Shown one piece after another: positions 1 to 10,359 of a stretch of DNA of 64,000 nt. The position numbers and the translations under genes are program-made. The DNA lies in assembly GCA_963693285.1 (NCBI GenBank), contig OY848926.1, positions 1,803,001 through 1,867,000 of the forward strand. The letters run 5' to 3'. The notes under the pieces were generated by a model that did not search any database, had not been told where the DNA came from, and saw nothing but the letters and a program-made list of their open reading frames with translations. Origin of the DNA: Xestospongia muta (taxonomy: Eukaryota > Porifera > Demospongiae > Haplosclerida > Petrosiidae). Position 1 is the stretch's first letter. Every line of letters begins with the position of its first letter.

Positions 1-1828
1 TTGGAGCTATAAATCATAAATAAAATCGCATCATTAAACATGAGATAATCAAAGGAAGTGTACATTACTACAAAAATACTACACTATTAAAGTGATGTTT
101 GTATTGTCATAATAATTACATTAACTGGCTGTATTTAGCGCATGTATTTAATAACAATTATCACCACAATAGAGTTACAATGGAGATAGACATGCATTTA
201 ATGGCAATTAGCACCACAATAAAGTTTAATGGAGACAGACACACATACACACTCCAATGAACAATGAGTATATATTAAAATACCGTTAACCACAAGATGG
301 AGGCTCACTTTATGACTAGACAATTAGTCTAGATAAAGCAATGTCAAGTTCAAAGTTCCAGCGAAACATTAGAGGAGATATTGTATTACACATTTTCAAA
401 CGGTACTTTGAGCTCAATAACAGAGACAAGGAAGACTAAATAGTGGGGTTGTAGGAAAATTGAGTTAACAAACATTTGTATTTCCTTATATAGGAGAGTA
501 ATGCTTTAAAGAAAAGATGTATTCACAATTAATTGCTTTCAATGTCTGTTAGCTAATGTAATTTTAAATTCAAGCATTTATTAAGAGAAATAGTTTGAGT
601 GGTCAGCGCTTGTATGATTTATAAAACAAACTGTTACTCACAAAGGATGACACAAGTTATGTGATATATTTATTGTTTATGTAATAGATTAAGGACTAAT
701 TTGCAATCAAAACTACACAATTTGTCATCGTAATATTGGCTATACAAAGAATAATTGGTAGTCTGTCAACTTGTAACCACTAACTAGAGTCCATATATGT
801 TATCATCCGGTTGGAGGAACCTGAGAGATTGATGGAGCATGGTACAAAGTCAGTATACGTGACACTCTGTTTATGTTCAATCTAGACATCAGTATATGAT
901 GCAATGGCAGGTGTTTGGTGGCAGGAACATGAAAACTGAAATTACACAATCTTGAAAGTTGTTATAAGGTAATGAACAGAAATAGGATATTGAAACAAAA
1001 TCACTCATTGAAGCCACCATTGTTATTAAAACTAATACAAGTTCCTCTAATTATATCACTAAAAGTTATCTTTCAAACACAGAGACACCCGGTTTTATTT
1101 ACAAACATATTCTATTACACAGTCAAAGTACATGTACCAATAAACGATTAGATCACTAGAAACTCACAGGGGTCAATGTCATACAATACTGATCATCTAA
1201 CTGATAACGTATAACAGTTCAAATACCAATGAATACGACATAAAATCAGGTATTCATTTATGATTTGAAATTAGGTTGCCACGGTGATGCCACTGATGCC
1301 ACTATCAACATTATTGAGAAAAGATTAATCAACCATTTAGCGGAACACAATATCACATAGATCAATTAATTTCTTTTTAATAATAATTATTTCCTGATGA
1401 TACCATACTAATTGTATTAATAGACTTGCGACGCCAACTCTTATCGATCCCCCCACACTCTAAAACATGATATATACATGTCACCAATTACATGACAACA
1501 AGGCGTGTGTGTTCTAAATGTGTAGGATCATTAACATCGTAACCAAAAATGTATACCAGCACTGAACTACTATGACAAAATGCCACAACTGCAATGGCAA
1601 TGTATTGATATAATGCAGTGAGCTACACGATGTTGAAGTCCAAACATTGTATTATAATATTAACAGCATATGTACAATCATGTAGATACATCAACATATT
1701 AATTAACGAGTAAGCATATTATAATACATATTCCCATTATATTATATGTCATGTATAATATAGTATCAATTTGTGCTACTATAAAATGCTAATAGTTTGA
1801 GAATTAAACTATGTTTGTCATCTTAATG
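1..1828. other. Non-coding stretch with no recognised gene
   Basis: AT-rich sequence with no long open frame, no convincing splice-bounded exon and no RNA gene that I can recognise. It lies just downstream of the last exon of the LRR gene on the minus strand, so it may include that gene's 3' UTR. Confidence 0.5.
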
Positions 1829-4800
1829 TCACGACAAAATGTCAAAGATATTGACGAATATCTTAACTCTGCTATACAGTATTACATAATGTATAATATT
1901 ATTGACCTGTTTGGTGCTTTTGAGAGTTGTTGATGTTGAGAACGATCTTCTTCTAGGACCATATAACCGACTTGCTGTTGTTCTCTCTTCATTAGTAATA
2001 ATAGAATCATCAAGAGCATATAATGCTGTGAGTTGACTGATAATATAGTACCTATGGATAAACACATAGTACAAATCAAGTGGTGTTATACTAACAGTTG
2101 ATAGTTAAATAGGACTCACATATGACCTATGAGCTGTTTGTTTTCAGTAAACACAACATTAACTATTGGGTATTGAACAAATGGTTGGTTTCATTCATAG
2201 AATTAAACATGCCAAGTCACTAATCGATGGTTTCTTCACAGAATTATAACATGATTAGTATTCCCAGAATTATATGCCCTTCCTATAATACTTACTCCTG
2301 CTAATAGATAGTGTTACTATCAGAAATGTAATCAATAATTTTTAAGGCATAATATATTCCTAGCAAAACTGCTAAGCAGTCACAACAACTAATGTTATTT
2401 TCAGTATTTTATGCCCTTCCTGTAGCAATTACTTGTACTAATAGATAGTGTTGCTACAGGAAATGCAATTAAGAAGTTTTGAATGTATTCCCAGTAAAAC
2501 TCCCAGAGTCATCAGACTTATCATAACAAATTCTTCTTATCATCACAATAGTAAACATTACATGTAAGTTAGTTAAAAATTCAGTTCCCAGCAAAAATCT
2601 ATTTTGTTTCTTGTTAAGTTAGGGTTAGTAGGAACACCTATAACAACATTACTATATTGTCTACCTGGTCTCATTGCTGGTAGACATAATTATCCTAGGT
2701 CAGAATTTACTAATGACAGCTATCCTAGGTCACTGTGGTAAGTACTGATATTCACTAGTCTAGAGATTACTAATGATAGCTATCCTAAGTCACTGTGTAA
2801 GTACTGATATTCACTAGTCTAGAGATTACTAATAGTAGCTATACTAGGTCACTGTGATAAGTACTGATGTTCACTAGTCTAGAGCTTACTAATAATAGCT
2901 ATACTAGGTCACTGTGGTAAGTACTGATATTCACTAGTCTAGAGATTACTAGTAGTAGCTATCCTAAGTCACTGTGTAAGTACTGATATTCACTAGTCTA
3001 GAGATTACTAATGGTAGCTATCCTAGGTCACTGTGGTAAGTACTGATGTTCACTAGTCTAGAGCTTACTAATGATAGCTATACTAGGTCACTGTGGTAAG
3101 TACTGATATTCACTAGTCTAGAGCTTACTAATGATAGCTATACTAGGTCACTGTGGTAAGAACTGATGTTCACTAGTCTAGAGCTTACTAATGGTAGCTA
3201 TACTAGGTCACTGTGGTAAGTACTGATGTTCACTAGTCTAGAGATTACTAATGGTAGCTATCCTAGGTCACTGTGGTAAGTACTGATGTTCACTAGTCTA
3301 GAGCTTACTAATGATAGCTATACTAGGTCACTGTGGTAAGAACTGATGTTCACTAGTCTAGAGCTTACTAATGGTAGCTATACTAGGTCACTGTGGTAAG
3401 TACTGATGTTCACTAGTCTAGAGATTACTAATGGTAGCTATACTAGGTCACTGTGGTAAGTACTGATGTTCACTAGTCTAGAGCTTACTAATGATAGCTA
3501 TCCTAGGTCACTGTGGTAAGTACTGACGTTCACTAGTCTAGAGCTTACTAATGATAGCTATACTAGGTCACTGTGGTAAGTACTGACGTTCACTAGTCTA
3601 GAGCTTACTAATGATAGCTATACTAGGTCACTGTATGTGGTAAGTATTGATGTTCACTAGTCTAGAGCTTACTAATGGTAGCTATCATAGGTCACTGTGG
3701 TAAGTACTGATGTTCACTAGTCTAGGAACTTACTAATGGTAGCTATCCTAGGTCACTGTGGTAATTACTGATGTTCACTAGTCTAGAGATTACTAATGGT
3801 AGCTATACTAGGTCACTGTGGTAAGTACTGATGTTCACTAGTCTAGAGCTTACTAATGATAGCTATCCTAGGTCACTGTGGTAAGTACTGACGTTCACTA
3901 GTCTAGAGCTTACTAATGATAGCTATACTAGGTCACTGTGGTAAGTACTGACGTTCACTAGTCTAGAGCTTACTAATGATAGCTATACTAGGTCACTGTA
4001 TGTGGTAAGTATTGATGTTCACTAGTCTAGAGCTTACTAATGGTAGCTATCATAGGTCACTGTGGTAAGTACTGATGTTCACTAGTCTAGGAACTTACTA
4101 ATGGTAGCTATCCTAGGTCACTGTGGTAATTACTGATGTTCACTAGTCTAGAGATTACTAATGGTAGCTATACTAGGTCACTGTGTTAAGCACTGATGTT
4201 CACTAGTTTTAAGTATATTTACCTGTAATCTAAGTATTCCTGTTTAGACCCACCATTAAAGTAACTAGGAGCAGCATCGTTCTTCATCATAGACAAGAAA
4301 TGAAGGTTAGGGAAGTTAGTAGCAACATTGCCAATAAATATAGAGAGATTAGATATCTTGTTATCATTGACCCACAATAACTCTAAGTTAGGAAGAGGAG
4401 GAAAGGGTGTGTGAGAGGTAACATCATTATGATCGAGGACTAGAGTTGTTAGACTAGTAAGAATTTGAAGAAATCGAAAATCTCTAATTGGATAATTATT
4501 AAGGAGTTAACCATTAGCACGAGTTAAGATGTAATACACACACACACACATATATATATAATACATTAATTTAGTTAAGATGTATCATATATAAAAAATA
4601 CATCAATTTGTATAGAAAGTAAAATATCAATTATTAATACTTTCAGACTACATATGGACATTATAAACCTCATATTTTGGAACCTCAACGTCACTAAAGT
4701 ATGTCATGATAGCATATAGACAAATATGTGTTAAGATTTAACTACCACATTTATTGGATTAAAAGAGAAACAAGAGTTCAATCAATGACATAACTAAAAT

Positions 4801-5288
4801 GCCTTGACGTCATTAAATTGAAATGTTACAGGTGTCTAACTTGTTACACTATTTGACAACTATGGTGTGCCGTTTACGTCAGTGTTCTGATGTTTGTGGG
4901 AGTAATATTATCAGCATCATACTATACTTATATACTGTAACTAGACCCCACCCCAGAACCTAAATCATGAACTCTTGAGCATATGATGCACAGCCTGTGG
5001 TTACATATTCCCATTATTGCAATATTTAATTTTGACACTGACAGCACACCATAGACGACCAATGTCGGTTTTGGGGTCAAAAATGAAATGGGCGTGGTTA
5101 CAAGGATACTTGATGGAATTATAACTAAGATCGAGGATTATAACGGATTTAGGACGTAGGAAGACTTCTCTAGACACCTCAGTTAATTCTCGATAAGCTA
5201 GAGATACTCTACCTCTTGGTTCTGTCAGGACTAACTCTCTTCCGCGACAGAGAACTTTACGAATTCTTCTATTGTTACCGGACGCCAT
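1829..5288 (-). CDS. LRMDA-like leucine-rich-repeat protein, three exons
   Basis: Exons on the minus strand are 5288..5110, 4483..4223 and 2051..1829. All junctions are GT-AG and phases match (AA|A = Lys, AG|G = Arg), giving 220 aa. Exon 1 ends in an LRR motif, LDLSYNSIK. Exon 2 carries two more repeats (TLVLDHND, LELLWVNDNKIS) and a block starting NFPNLHFLSMMKNDAAPS. Exon 3 opens YYIISQLTALYALDDSIIT and continues NEERTTASRLYG. The repeat order, length and the closing 'L..LD...IT..ER' cap match the LRMDA (C10orf11) family, which in vertebrates is linked to melanocyte differentiation. The Lys/Ser-rich C-terminal ~35 residues are not family-like, and the stop could differ if another exon exists. 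Intron 2 (2052..4222) holds a 60-bp tandem array. The start codon lies 91 bp from the 3' end of the neighbouring exonuclease ORF. Confidence 0.68.
2271..2480. repeat. Diverged ~75-bp direct repeat with a small palindrome
   Basis: Sequences near 2271-2345 and 2407-2480 share the string atgcccttcct and the later block taatagatagtgtt. The second copy contains the inverted repeat CCTGTAGCAA (2419-2428) / TTGCTACAGG (2451-2460). It lies in intron 2 of the LRR gene. Its nature is unknown; a decayed foldback element is possible. Confidence 0.45.
2706..4206. repeat. 60-bp tandem array, about 25 units, with higher-order structure
   Basis: The unit is close to 60 bp, so successive copies stay in register for long runs. 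It contains tcactagtctagag, a variable cttactaatgatagct segment and ctaggtcactgtggtaag. Variants recur in order: the block from about 3481 is repeated about 362 bp later, including two diagnostic insertions (ctgtatgtgg and taggaact), and a 180-bp (3-unit) period is visible around 3121-3420. This indicates expansion by unequal exchange of multi-unit blocks. The whole array sits in intron 2 of the LRMDA-like gene. Confidence 0.95.
4535..4562. repeat. (CA)n/(TA)n microsatellite
   Basis: Alternating ac then at dinucleotides in intron 1 of the LRR gene. Confidence 0.85.
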
Positions 5289-5379
5289 ACTATTTACAGT
5301 ATAGCCACGTGACTACATAATAGCGGGATCCCCCTTAATTAACACTAATAATCGTTAAAAAATTCATATCAAAATACAG
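5289..5379 (-). promoter_or_regulatory. Short 5' region of the LRMDA-like gene
   Basis: Only 91 bp separate the exonuclease stop from the LRR start codon, so the LRR promoter must lie here or overlap the exonuclease 3' end. A CACGTG E-box core is present near 5305 (gccacgtgac). The assignment rests on position plus that motif. Confidence 0.3.
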
Positions 5380-6183
5380 CTAACATATTTGCACAGAAGC
5401 AAGATCGGATGGCCAATACTTGTCAGAAAACCAGTTTCCGTAATGACTAGCAATTTCATCTTCCCATTGTGTTTCAAACTGTTTGTAAATATCCAATGAT
5501 GTTCGAGCATCTTCAATAGAACAGTGAGGACCTCTTTGTATGCTTTTATTTAAAAGAATCATTGCAAGTTTCTTTAATGATGGTGCATTCTCTACTGGAA
5601 GACCAGCATTGATTCGAATTAACTTATAGCATGAGGTATCACGAACATCCTCTTCAGGATGTTGAAATCCAAGAACATGGAAATCATTGTGAAGTGAGTG
5701 ACCGACTAGAATCTTTCCTTCAAGAATTTGCCTGATTTGTGTTATTGCAGTGCTCATAGAGAGAGCATGTACCATATGTCTAGGTCTAATACCACTCCAA
5801 CGAGATCTATAGTCTGTTATTGGTAAATTAGGTCGGACATATTCATCATATAACACATGACCACTATATGATACAATTGAACATCTGGCTAGTGCTGATT
5901 TTAATTGTGGGCCTACTCCTACCATTTCACAATCTAATGATACAATTCTATGTATATGGGAGAAGGTAGGGGCGGGATAAGGTTTAGGAAGTGAGGGGAC
6001 GTCAGTTATGACGTTTGTACTGGTATTGTTACTAAGACTATAATTCAATATTGTTACAGTAAGATTATCTTCTTTTTCGTTACTTGTTGACGAAACAAAT
6101 CTCCTGACTGCCTCTCTTATCATTTTTGATGGTCTTTTTCTTCTTTTTCTAACTCGACCAGTCAACGCTCTTTGACCATCCAT
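5380..6183 (-). CDS. DEDDh 3'-5' exonuclease, ISG20/AEN/REXO4-like
   Basis: Intronless, 267 aa. A basic N-terminus (RVRKRRKRPSK, about residues 10-20) looks like a nuclear/nucleolar targeting signal. The exonuclease domain spans about residues 78-250. It shows Exo I SLDCEMVGVG (Asp84, Glu86), a middle block ending RPRHMVHA, Exo II VGHSLHNDF (Asp167) and Exo III HCSIEDAR (His220, Asp225). This is the complete DEDDh set. The ISG20/AEN/ISG20L2/REXO4 group degrades single-stranded RNA or DNA and works in rRNA maturation, apoptosis-linked DNA decay or antiviral RNA decay. The sequence alone does not separate these, though the KRRKRP tract suggests a nucleolar or nuclear role. The start codon is 92 bp from the ATG of the divergent nucleoside-hydrolase ORF. 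Confidence 0.88.
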   Translation of the reverse strand: MDGQRALTGRVRKRRKRPSKMIREAVRRFVSSTSNEKEDNLTVTILNYSLSNNTSTNVITDVPSLPKPYPAPTFSHIHRIVSLDCEMVGVGPQLKSALARCSIVSYSGHVLYDEYVRPNLPITDYRSRWSGIRPRHMVHALSMSTAITQIRQILEGKILVGHSLHNDFHVLGFQHPEEDVRDTSCYKLIRINAGLPVENAPSLKKLAMILLNKSIQRGPHCSIEDARTSLDIYKQFETQWEDEIASHYGNWFSDKYWPSDLASVQIC

Positions 6184-6311
6184 TCTTCATACACCACGTG
6201 GTCGCTTACTACTATTGCGCATGCGTAGTAGACTATAATAAAATTTACCGTTTAATTAATTATTAAGAAGCGTGTATGTTAACAATATTCATTGACTATG
6301 AGGTGAGGTTA
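6184..6311. promoter_or_regulatory. Bidirectional promoter with E-box and NRF1-like palindromes
   Basis: This divergent gap contains CCACGTGG (6194-6201), a perfect USF/MYC-type E-box, and TGCGCATGCG (6216-6225), which matches the NRF1 core GCGCATGCG, flanked by a short CTACTA/TAGTAG dyad. Both motifs are typical of metazoan bidirectional TATA-less promoters. Function is inferred from motif and position. Confidence 0.5.
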
Positions 6312-7331
6312 ATGGAAAAAATGGTTTCTCTTGTTCTTCTTGCTTTTCTCTTTTCATTGTCTACTGGAGCTACTCCAATCCTACATCATGACATTTCTCC
6401 TCAACCAGTAATTATAGATACAGACATTGGTTCATATATGGATGATCCAGTAGCTATCATTTGGGCTTTGAGTCTTCCTTCAATTGATGTCAAACTTATC
6501 ACAACAGCAAGTGGTGTAGATACTACAGGTAGAGCTATAGTAACAGCTAAAATACTCACCATGCTTGGTCGTGATGACATACCAATTGGTATTGGAGTAC
6601 CATCCTCAAAATCAACACCACACACCTTTTGGAATTGGACTGGAGATTTCAATGATACTAACTATAAAGGCGGTATCTACCAAGATGGAGTAGCTGCAAT
6701 GGCTAATGTGATACTCAAATCAAACACAGTAGTAGACATTATCTGCATTGGTCCAATGACAAACTTTCCTGATCTACTTAGACGATTTCCTAATGTCACT
6801 CATAATGTTAGGATCAAAGCAATGGCTGGTTCAGTGTACAAAGGATATAACAATTCTGATCATCCATCTAAAGAGCTAAACATTGCCTATTGTATTGAAT
6901 GTGCTATTCAAGTATTTAAGACGCAATGGGCTTCTCCTATATACATTGCACCTGTAGATACATCAGGCCTTGTACAACTCCCACCTTTATTAGTAGAAGA
7001 CTTGTTTTCATGCAGCAATGAACGTGCTCTACTGATGACAGATATGTTAGCGTACTATTGTAGCCTCCATCCTCCTGGATCATATGAATGTGATTTAACA
7101 GTTGCTAAACTTAGTCCAATGTTTTTTGATCCAGTTGCCGTGTTAATTTCACTAAATGAGGCAAGCAAATATATAGAACTTGATGATGTAAAACTGACGG
7201 TGACTGTTGATGGATATACTCAAGTTGATTCTGCTTATGGAGTACCTGTAAAAGCTGGTTTGCATTGGGTTAACAATAATGGCGGTTTGGACATGTTTAT
7301 GAGATATTTAATTGATTCCATTTGTACATAA
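6276..7331 (+). CDS. Secreted nucleoside-hydrolase-like protein, copy 1
   Basis: Single open frame of 351 aa. The better start is probably ATG 6312 (MEKMVSLVLLAFLFSL) or 6324, which puts a clean signal peptide first; the 12 residues before it look untranslated. The IUNH family motif is present as IIDTDIGSYMDDPVAI, the long-spaced variant of DTDxG...DD that binds Ca2+ and ribose. IGPMTNFPDLLRRFPNV matches the family's later helix. The usual HDP motif reads FFDPVAVL, so the Asp Ca2+ ligand is kept and the preceding His is Phe. Several Asn-X-Ser/Thr sites and Cys residues fit an extracellular protein. The family cleaves nucleosides to base and ribose; the missing His makes activity or substrate uncertain. 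A possible poly(A) signal, aataaa, follows near 7390. Confidence 0.85.
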   Translation: MLTIFIDYEVRLMEKMVSLVLLAFLFSLSTGATPILHHDISPQPVIIDTDIGSYMDDPVAIIWALSLPSIDVKLITTASGVDTTGRAIVTAKILTMLGRDDIPIGIGVPSSKSTPHTFWNWTGDFNDTNYKGGIYQDGVAAMANVILKSNTVVDIICIGPMTNFPDLLRRFPNVTHNVRIKAMAGSVYKGYNNSDHPSKELNIAYCIECAIQVFKTQWASPIYIAPVDTSGLVQLPPLLVEDLFSCSNERALLMTDMLAYYCSLHPPGSYECDLTVAKLSPMFFDPVAVLISLNEASKYIELDDVKLTVTVDGYTQVDSAYGVPVKAGLHWVNNNGGLDMFMRYLIDSICT

Positions 7332-7806
7332 TTATAATTGAATGTTTTGAATGTAATTTGTTTTGTAAACTATTTCTTGAAGTTTATTCAATAAACATAA
7401 GTATTATTTAGTTTATTAATTGATGTAGAAAAGTGACATGTTAATGATTAATGTTAAGTTTTGATAACAACAAAGGAATTCGAAGAAATATAGAATATAA
7501 ACTACGAGAAAAATATACATTAAATTTATAATGATTACACAGTCTAAATTCACGATTTTACCGAGAATTCACGATTCATTGCAATTCCAGAGAATTCGTT
7601 ATTCATTGCAATTTTTGTTTCTCGATTTAATTGGTAATTTTCGTGCATTTTGTCGTCGTTTTTAAACATTGTTTTAGTTTTGTGTGGTAAAGCAATAAAT
7701 TCATTGCAATAATTACATTGAAAATTCATTGTCATGAATAATAATCGTTTGTAAATATATAAACAAGAGGAGACTAGTCAACGTTATTTACCTTCTTAAC
7801 GACAAT
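7332..7806. other. Intergenic region between the tandem nucleoside-hydrolase-like genes
   Basis: It contains a possible poly(A) signal (near 7390) and short internal repeats of the form gaattca(c/t)gat around 7545-7605. An open frame on the minus strand is low-complexity and unsupported. It presumably carries the promoter of copy 2. Confidence 0.5.
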
Positions 7807-8835
7807 ATGATGACTATATTGATTATATTTCTCTTTTCATTGTCTACTGGAGTTACTCCAATCCTACATCATGACATTTCTCCTCAACCAGTAATTATAG
7901 ATACGGACATTGGTTCATATATGGATGATCCAGTAGCTATCATGTGGGCTTTGAGTCTTCCTTCAATTGCTGTCAAACTTATCACAACAGCAAGTGGTGT
8001 AGATACTACAGGTAGAGCTACAATAACAGCTAAAATACTCACCATGCTTGGTCGTGATGACATACCAATTGGTATTGGAGTACCATGCTCAAAATCAACA
8101 CCACACACCTTTTGGAATTGGACTGAAGATTTCAATCTTACCAACTATAAAGGTAAAATACATAAAGATGGAGTATGTGCAATGGCCAATGTGATACTCG
8201 AATCAAACACAACAGTAGACATTATCAGCATCGGTCCAATGACAAACTTTCCTGATCTACTAAAAAGGTTTCCTAATGTTACGCATAAAGTCAGAATTAA
8301 AGCAATGGCTGGCTCTTTGCATAGGGGATATTGTAATTCATCAATTCCCTGCAATGAAACTAATGTCAAATACTGTCCTGAGTGTTTTAATGAGGTTCTA
8401 CGTACTAACTGGAATTCTACACTAGTGATGACTCCTGTAGATACAAGTGGACTTGTAGAATTAACAACACCTCTCATGGAACTCTTACTATCCTGTAATA
8501 CTAGGGAATCTCTACTAATAGCTGATATGCTGGATGTTTACTCCATCATTGGACCAAAACTTTGCCAACTCAATCATAAAAATACAAGTCCATACCTCTT
8601 TGATCCAGTCTGTGTGTTACTAGCCACTCCATTTGCTAACTCTTTCTTGGTTTTCAATTCTATTGATATTATAGCTAATAGCACTGGATATACAATTGAA
8701 TCGGTTAATGGAACTAAAGTAGATGTAGCAATGAAGTGGAAACCTAATGGTCTTCTTGGATTTATGACAAAAATGGTCTGTTCTCTCTGTGATATTATTG
8801 AAGAGGATTGTATTAATGAGTACTATCGTTTGTAA
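7807..8835 (+). CDS. Secreted nucleoside-hydrolase-like protein, copy 2
   Basis: Intronless, 342 aa, starting at tandem ATGs followed by a signal peptide (MMTILIIFLFSLSTG). The N-terminal half is almost identical to copy 1, including IIDTDIGSYMDDPVAI, while the C-terminal half is clearly diverged. IGPMTNFPDLLKRFPNV is retained. The HDP motif reads LFDPVCVL, again with the Asp but not the His. N-glycosylation sequons and extra Cys residues (SLCDIIEEDC near the C-terminus) fit secretion. Being in the same orientation as copy 1 it is a tandem duplicate; the abrupt fall in similarity suggests gene conversion of the 5' half or fast change in the 3' half. A possible poly(A) signal follows near 8970. 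Confidence 0.85.
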   Translation: MMTILIIFLFSLSTGVTPILHHDISPQPVIIDTDIGSYMDDPVAIMWALSLPSIAVKLITTASGVDTTGRATITAKILTMLGRDDIPIGIGVPCSKSTPHTFWNWTEDFNLTNYKGKIHKDGVCAMANVILESNTTVDIISIGPMTNFPDLLKRFPNVTHKVRIKAMAGSLHRGYCNSSIPCNETNVKYCPECFNEVLRTNWNSTLVMTPVDTSGLVELTTPLMELLLSCNTRESLLIADMLDVYSIIGPKLCQLNHKNTSPYLFDPVCVLLATPFANSFLVFNSIDIIANSTGYTIESVNGTKVDVAMKWKPNGLLGFMTKMVCSLCDIIEEDCINEYYRL

Positions 8836-9023
8836 CTTAAACTATTTACCTCTTAGAGGAACTTAATTATAAAGCTGAGTAAAAAATAGATAATTTAGAA
8901 GAAACAGTTATAGAAGAAACTTAGATAATTGCTATTATAAATATAATTACTTTAATACTCTTTCCTATGAATAAATTTTTACTTCTGTGAATAGTGTCTT
9001 TTATTATTGTTTATTATTATTAT

Positions 9024-10261
9024 TCATTGTATAATAGTTGTTTCTAGAATTAGTTCAATTGCTGAAGCAAAGTCATCACACACTGCTTTTGGAGGTGGAG
9101 TAATAGTAAATTCATCACCATGGCGATATTTACCTAGGAATATCATTAGCAATTAATAGTGTAATTAATATTGAGTTATCTAACCTGTCTTTACAAGAAT
9201 ACCAGTAATCCCTATGTTCTGTGCTCCCTCAATATCATTAACAACATCCTACAAAAGTCATACAATCAACATTACACAGCTCACAAAAAATCTAAATATA
9301 ATAGGTATGCATCAGGAACATACATCACCTATCATCACAGTTTCAGTAGCATTACAACCCATGTCTGTTAATACACTTTCATAAAAGGAAGGTTCAGGCT
9401 TCCCCACTACTGTTGCCTGTTGTCCACTGGCATATTCCAGTCCAGCCACAAATGCTCCAGGACCAAGTGATAAACCATCAGAGGTTTTATAGTAGCGTGA
9501 CTTATGAATAGCAATTAAGGGTCCACCATTAAGAAGAATTCTACAAAAGACTGTCAAATATAAAGTCACCATCTTATGAACAAGCTTACTTAAAAGCTCT
9601 ATTCATCATATCATAGTTAAACTTGCTAGGTGCTAGTCCTACAACAACACTATCCAGTTCATCTCCTACTTGTAGTCCCTGAGAATTAAATATGAAGTAT
9701 ATCTCTTCGCTATCTTGCAAATTCAGTGATTACACATGCCATAGCAAAACCCTTGACAAACATGTAACCAGGAGCACATGAGCAGTGCCCATGTGCTCCT
9801 GATGTAACCTATACACAAATCTCCTGACCTCAAAATCTTCAAGAACTGAATCTTCAAGAAATAGTAGTGCTCTTTGTTTTTCCTTTTCTACTAATGTTTT
9901 AGCTGCAGTAAGAGATGTGAAGACTTCCTTGGCTTCTACTGTGAAACCAATACGAGTTAAGTGAGCTAAAAGAGATGACTTTGACTCTTTTGTTGTATTG
10001 GTAATAAATCGTAAAAGAAGACCACTTTGCCTTAGCCTAAACCAAATTAAAATATTATAAAGTCTATTTCATTTGTTATCTTGAATGTAGGACAGAGATT
10101 CCTCAGTAATAATTTAAACTTTTTTTAAACGGGAAGCAACTTCAATTTTACCTTTGCAGCGTTTCCACTGCACGTGGTGTTGGAGTATCTTCTATATGCA
10201 GAGTACCACTAAGATCGAGAAGAACTCCTTTAAGTTTCCTACAAACCTTGACAGCAGCCAT
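9024..10261 (-). CDS. HDHD2: HDHD2-like HAD-superfamily phosphatase, six exons
   Basis: Exons (minus) are 10261..10152, 10036..9829, 9678..9590, 9540..9324, 9248..9185 and 9133..9024. All junctions are GT-AG and phases agree; the CDS is 798 nt, 265 aa. HAD motif I is [13 protein letters not shown], with Asp replaced by Ser at the +2 position, as in the vertebrate HDHD2/LHPP group. Motif II is [10 protein letters not shown]. The cap region includes FTSLTAA and [12 protein letters not shown]. Motifs III/IV are VVGKPE and VMIGDDVVNDI, followed by [14 protein letters not shown]. These match HDHD2 along the whole length; its substrate is poorly defined. Intron 2 (9679..9828) contains an 11-bp palindrome. 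No exon is missing. Confidence 0.9.
9770..9800. repeat. Perfect 11-bp inverted repeat in an HDHD2 intron
   Basis: Arms AGGAGCACATG (9770-9780) and CATGTGCTCCT (9790-9800) flank a 9-nt loop. No target-site duplication is evident and no function is known. Confidence 0.8.
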
Positions 10262-10359
10262 ATTTGAGGTTAATAATGAAAGAAATTTAGCAAAAATGTA
10301 ATAACAAAATTAAAAAACATTGTTAGCTAAGCAACTAATATCTGTTGCTTATAGACATT

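Noticed and set aside
2706..4206. CRISPR-like array
   Set aside because: The units are contiguous 60-bp tandem copies without distinct spacers, and the context is a eukaryotic intron.
6401..6652. Antisense open frames in the nucleoside-hydrolase genes (also 7884-8144 and 8145-8477)
   Set aside because: Shadows of the sense genes, with no independent support.
9171..9371. Plus-strand open frame over the HDHD2 gene
   Set aside because: It overlaps verified HDHD2 exons in antisense and has no domain or splice support.
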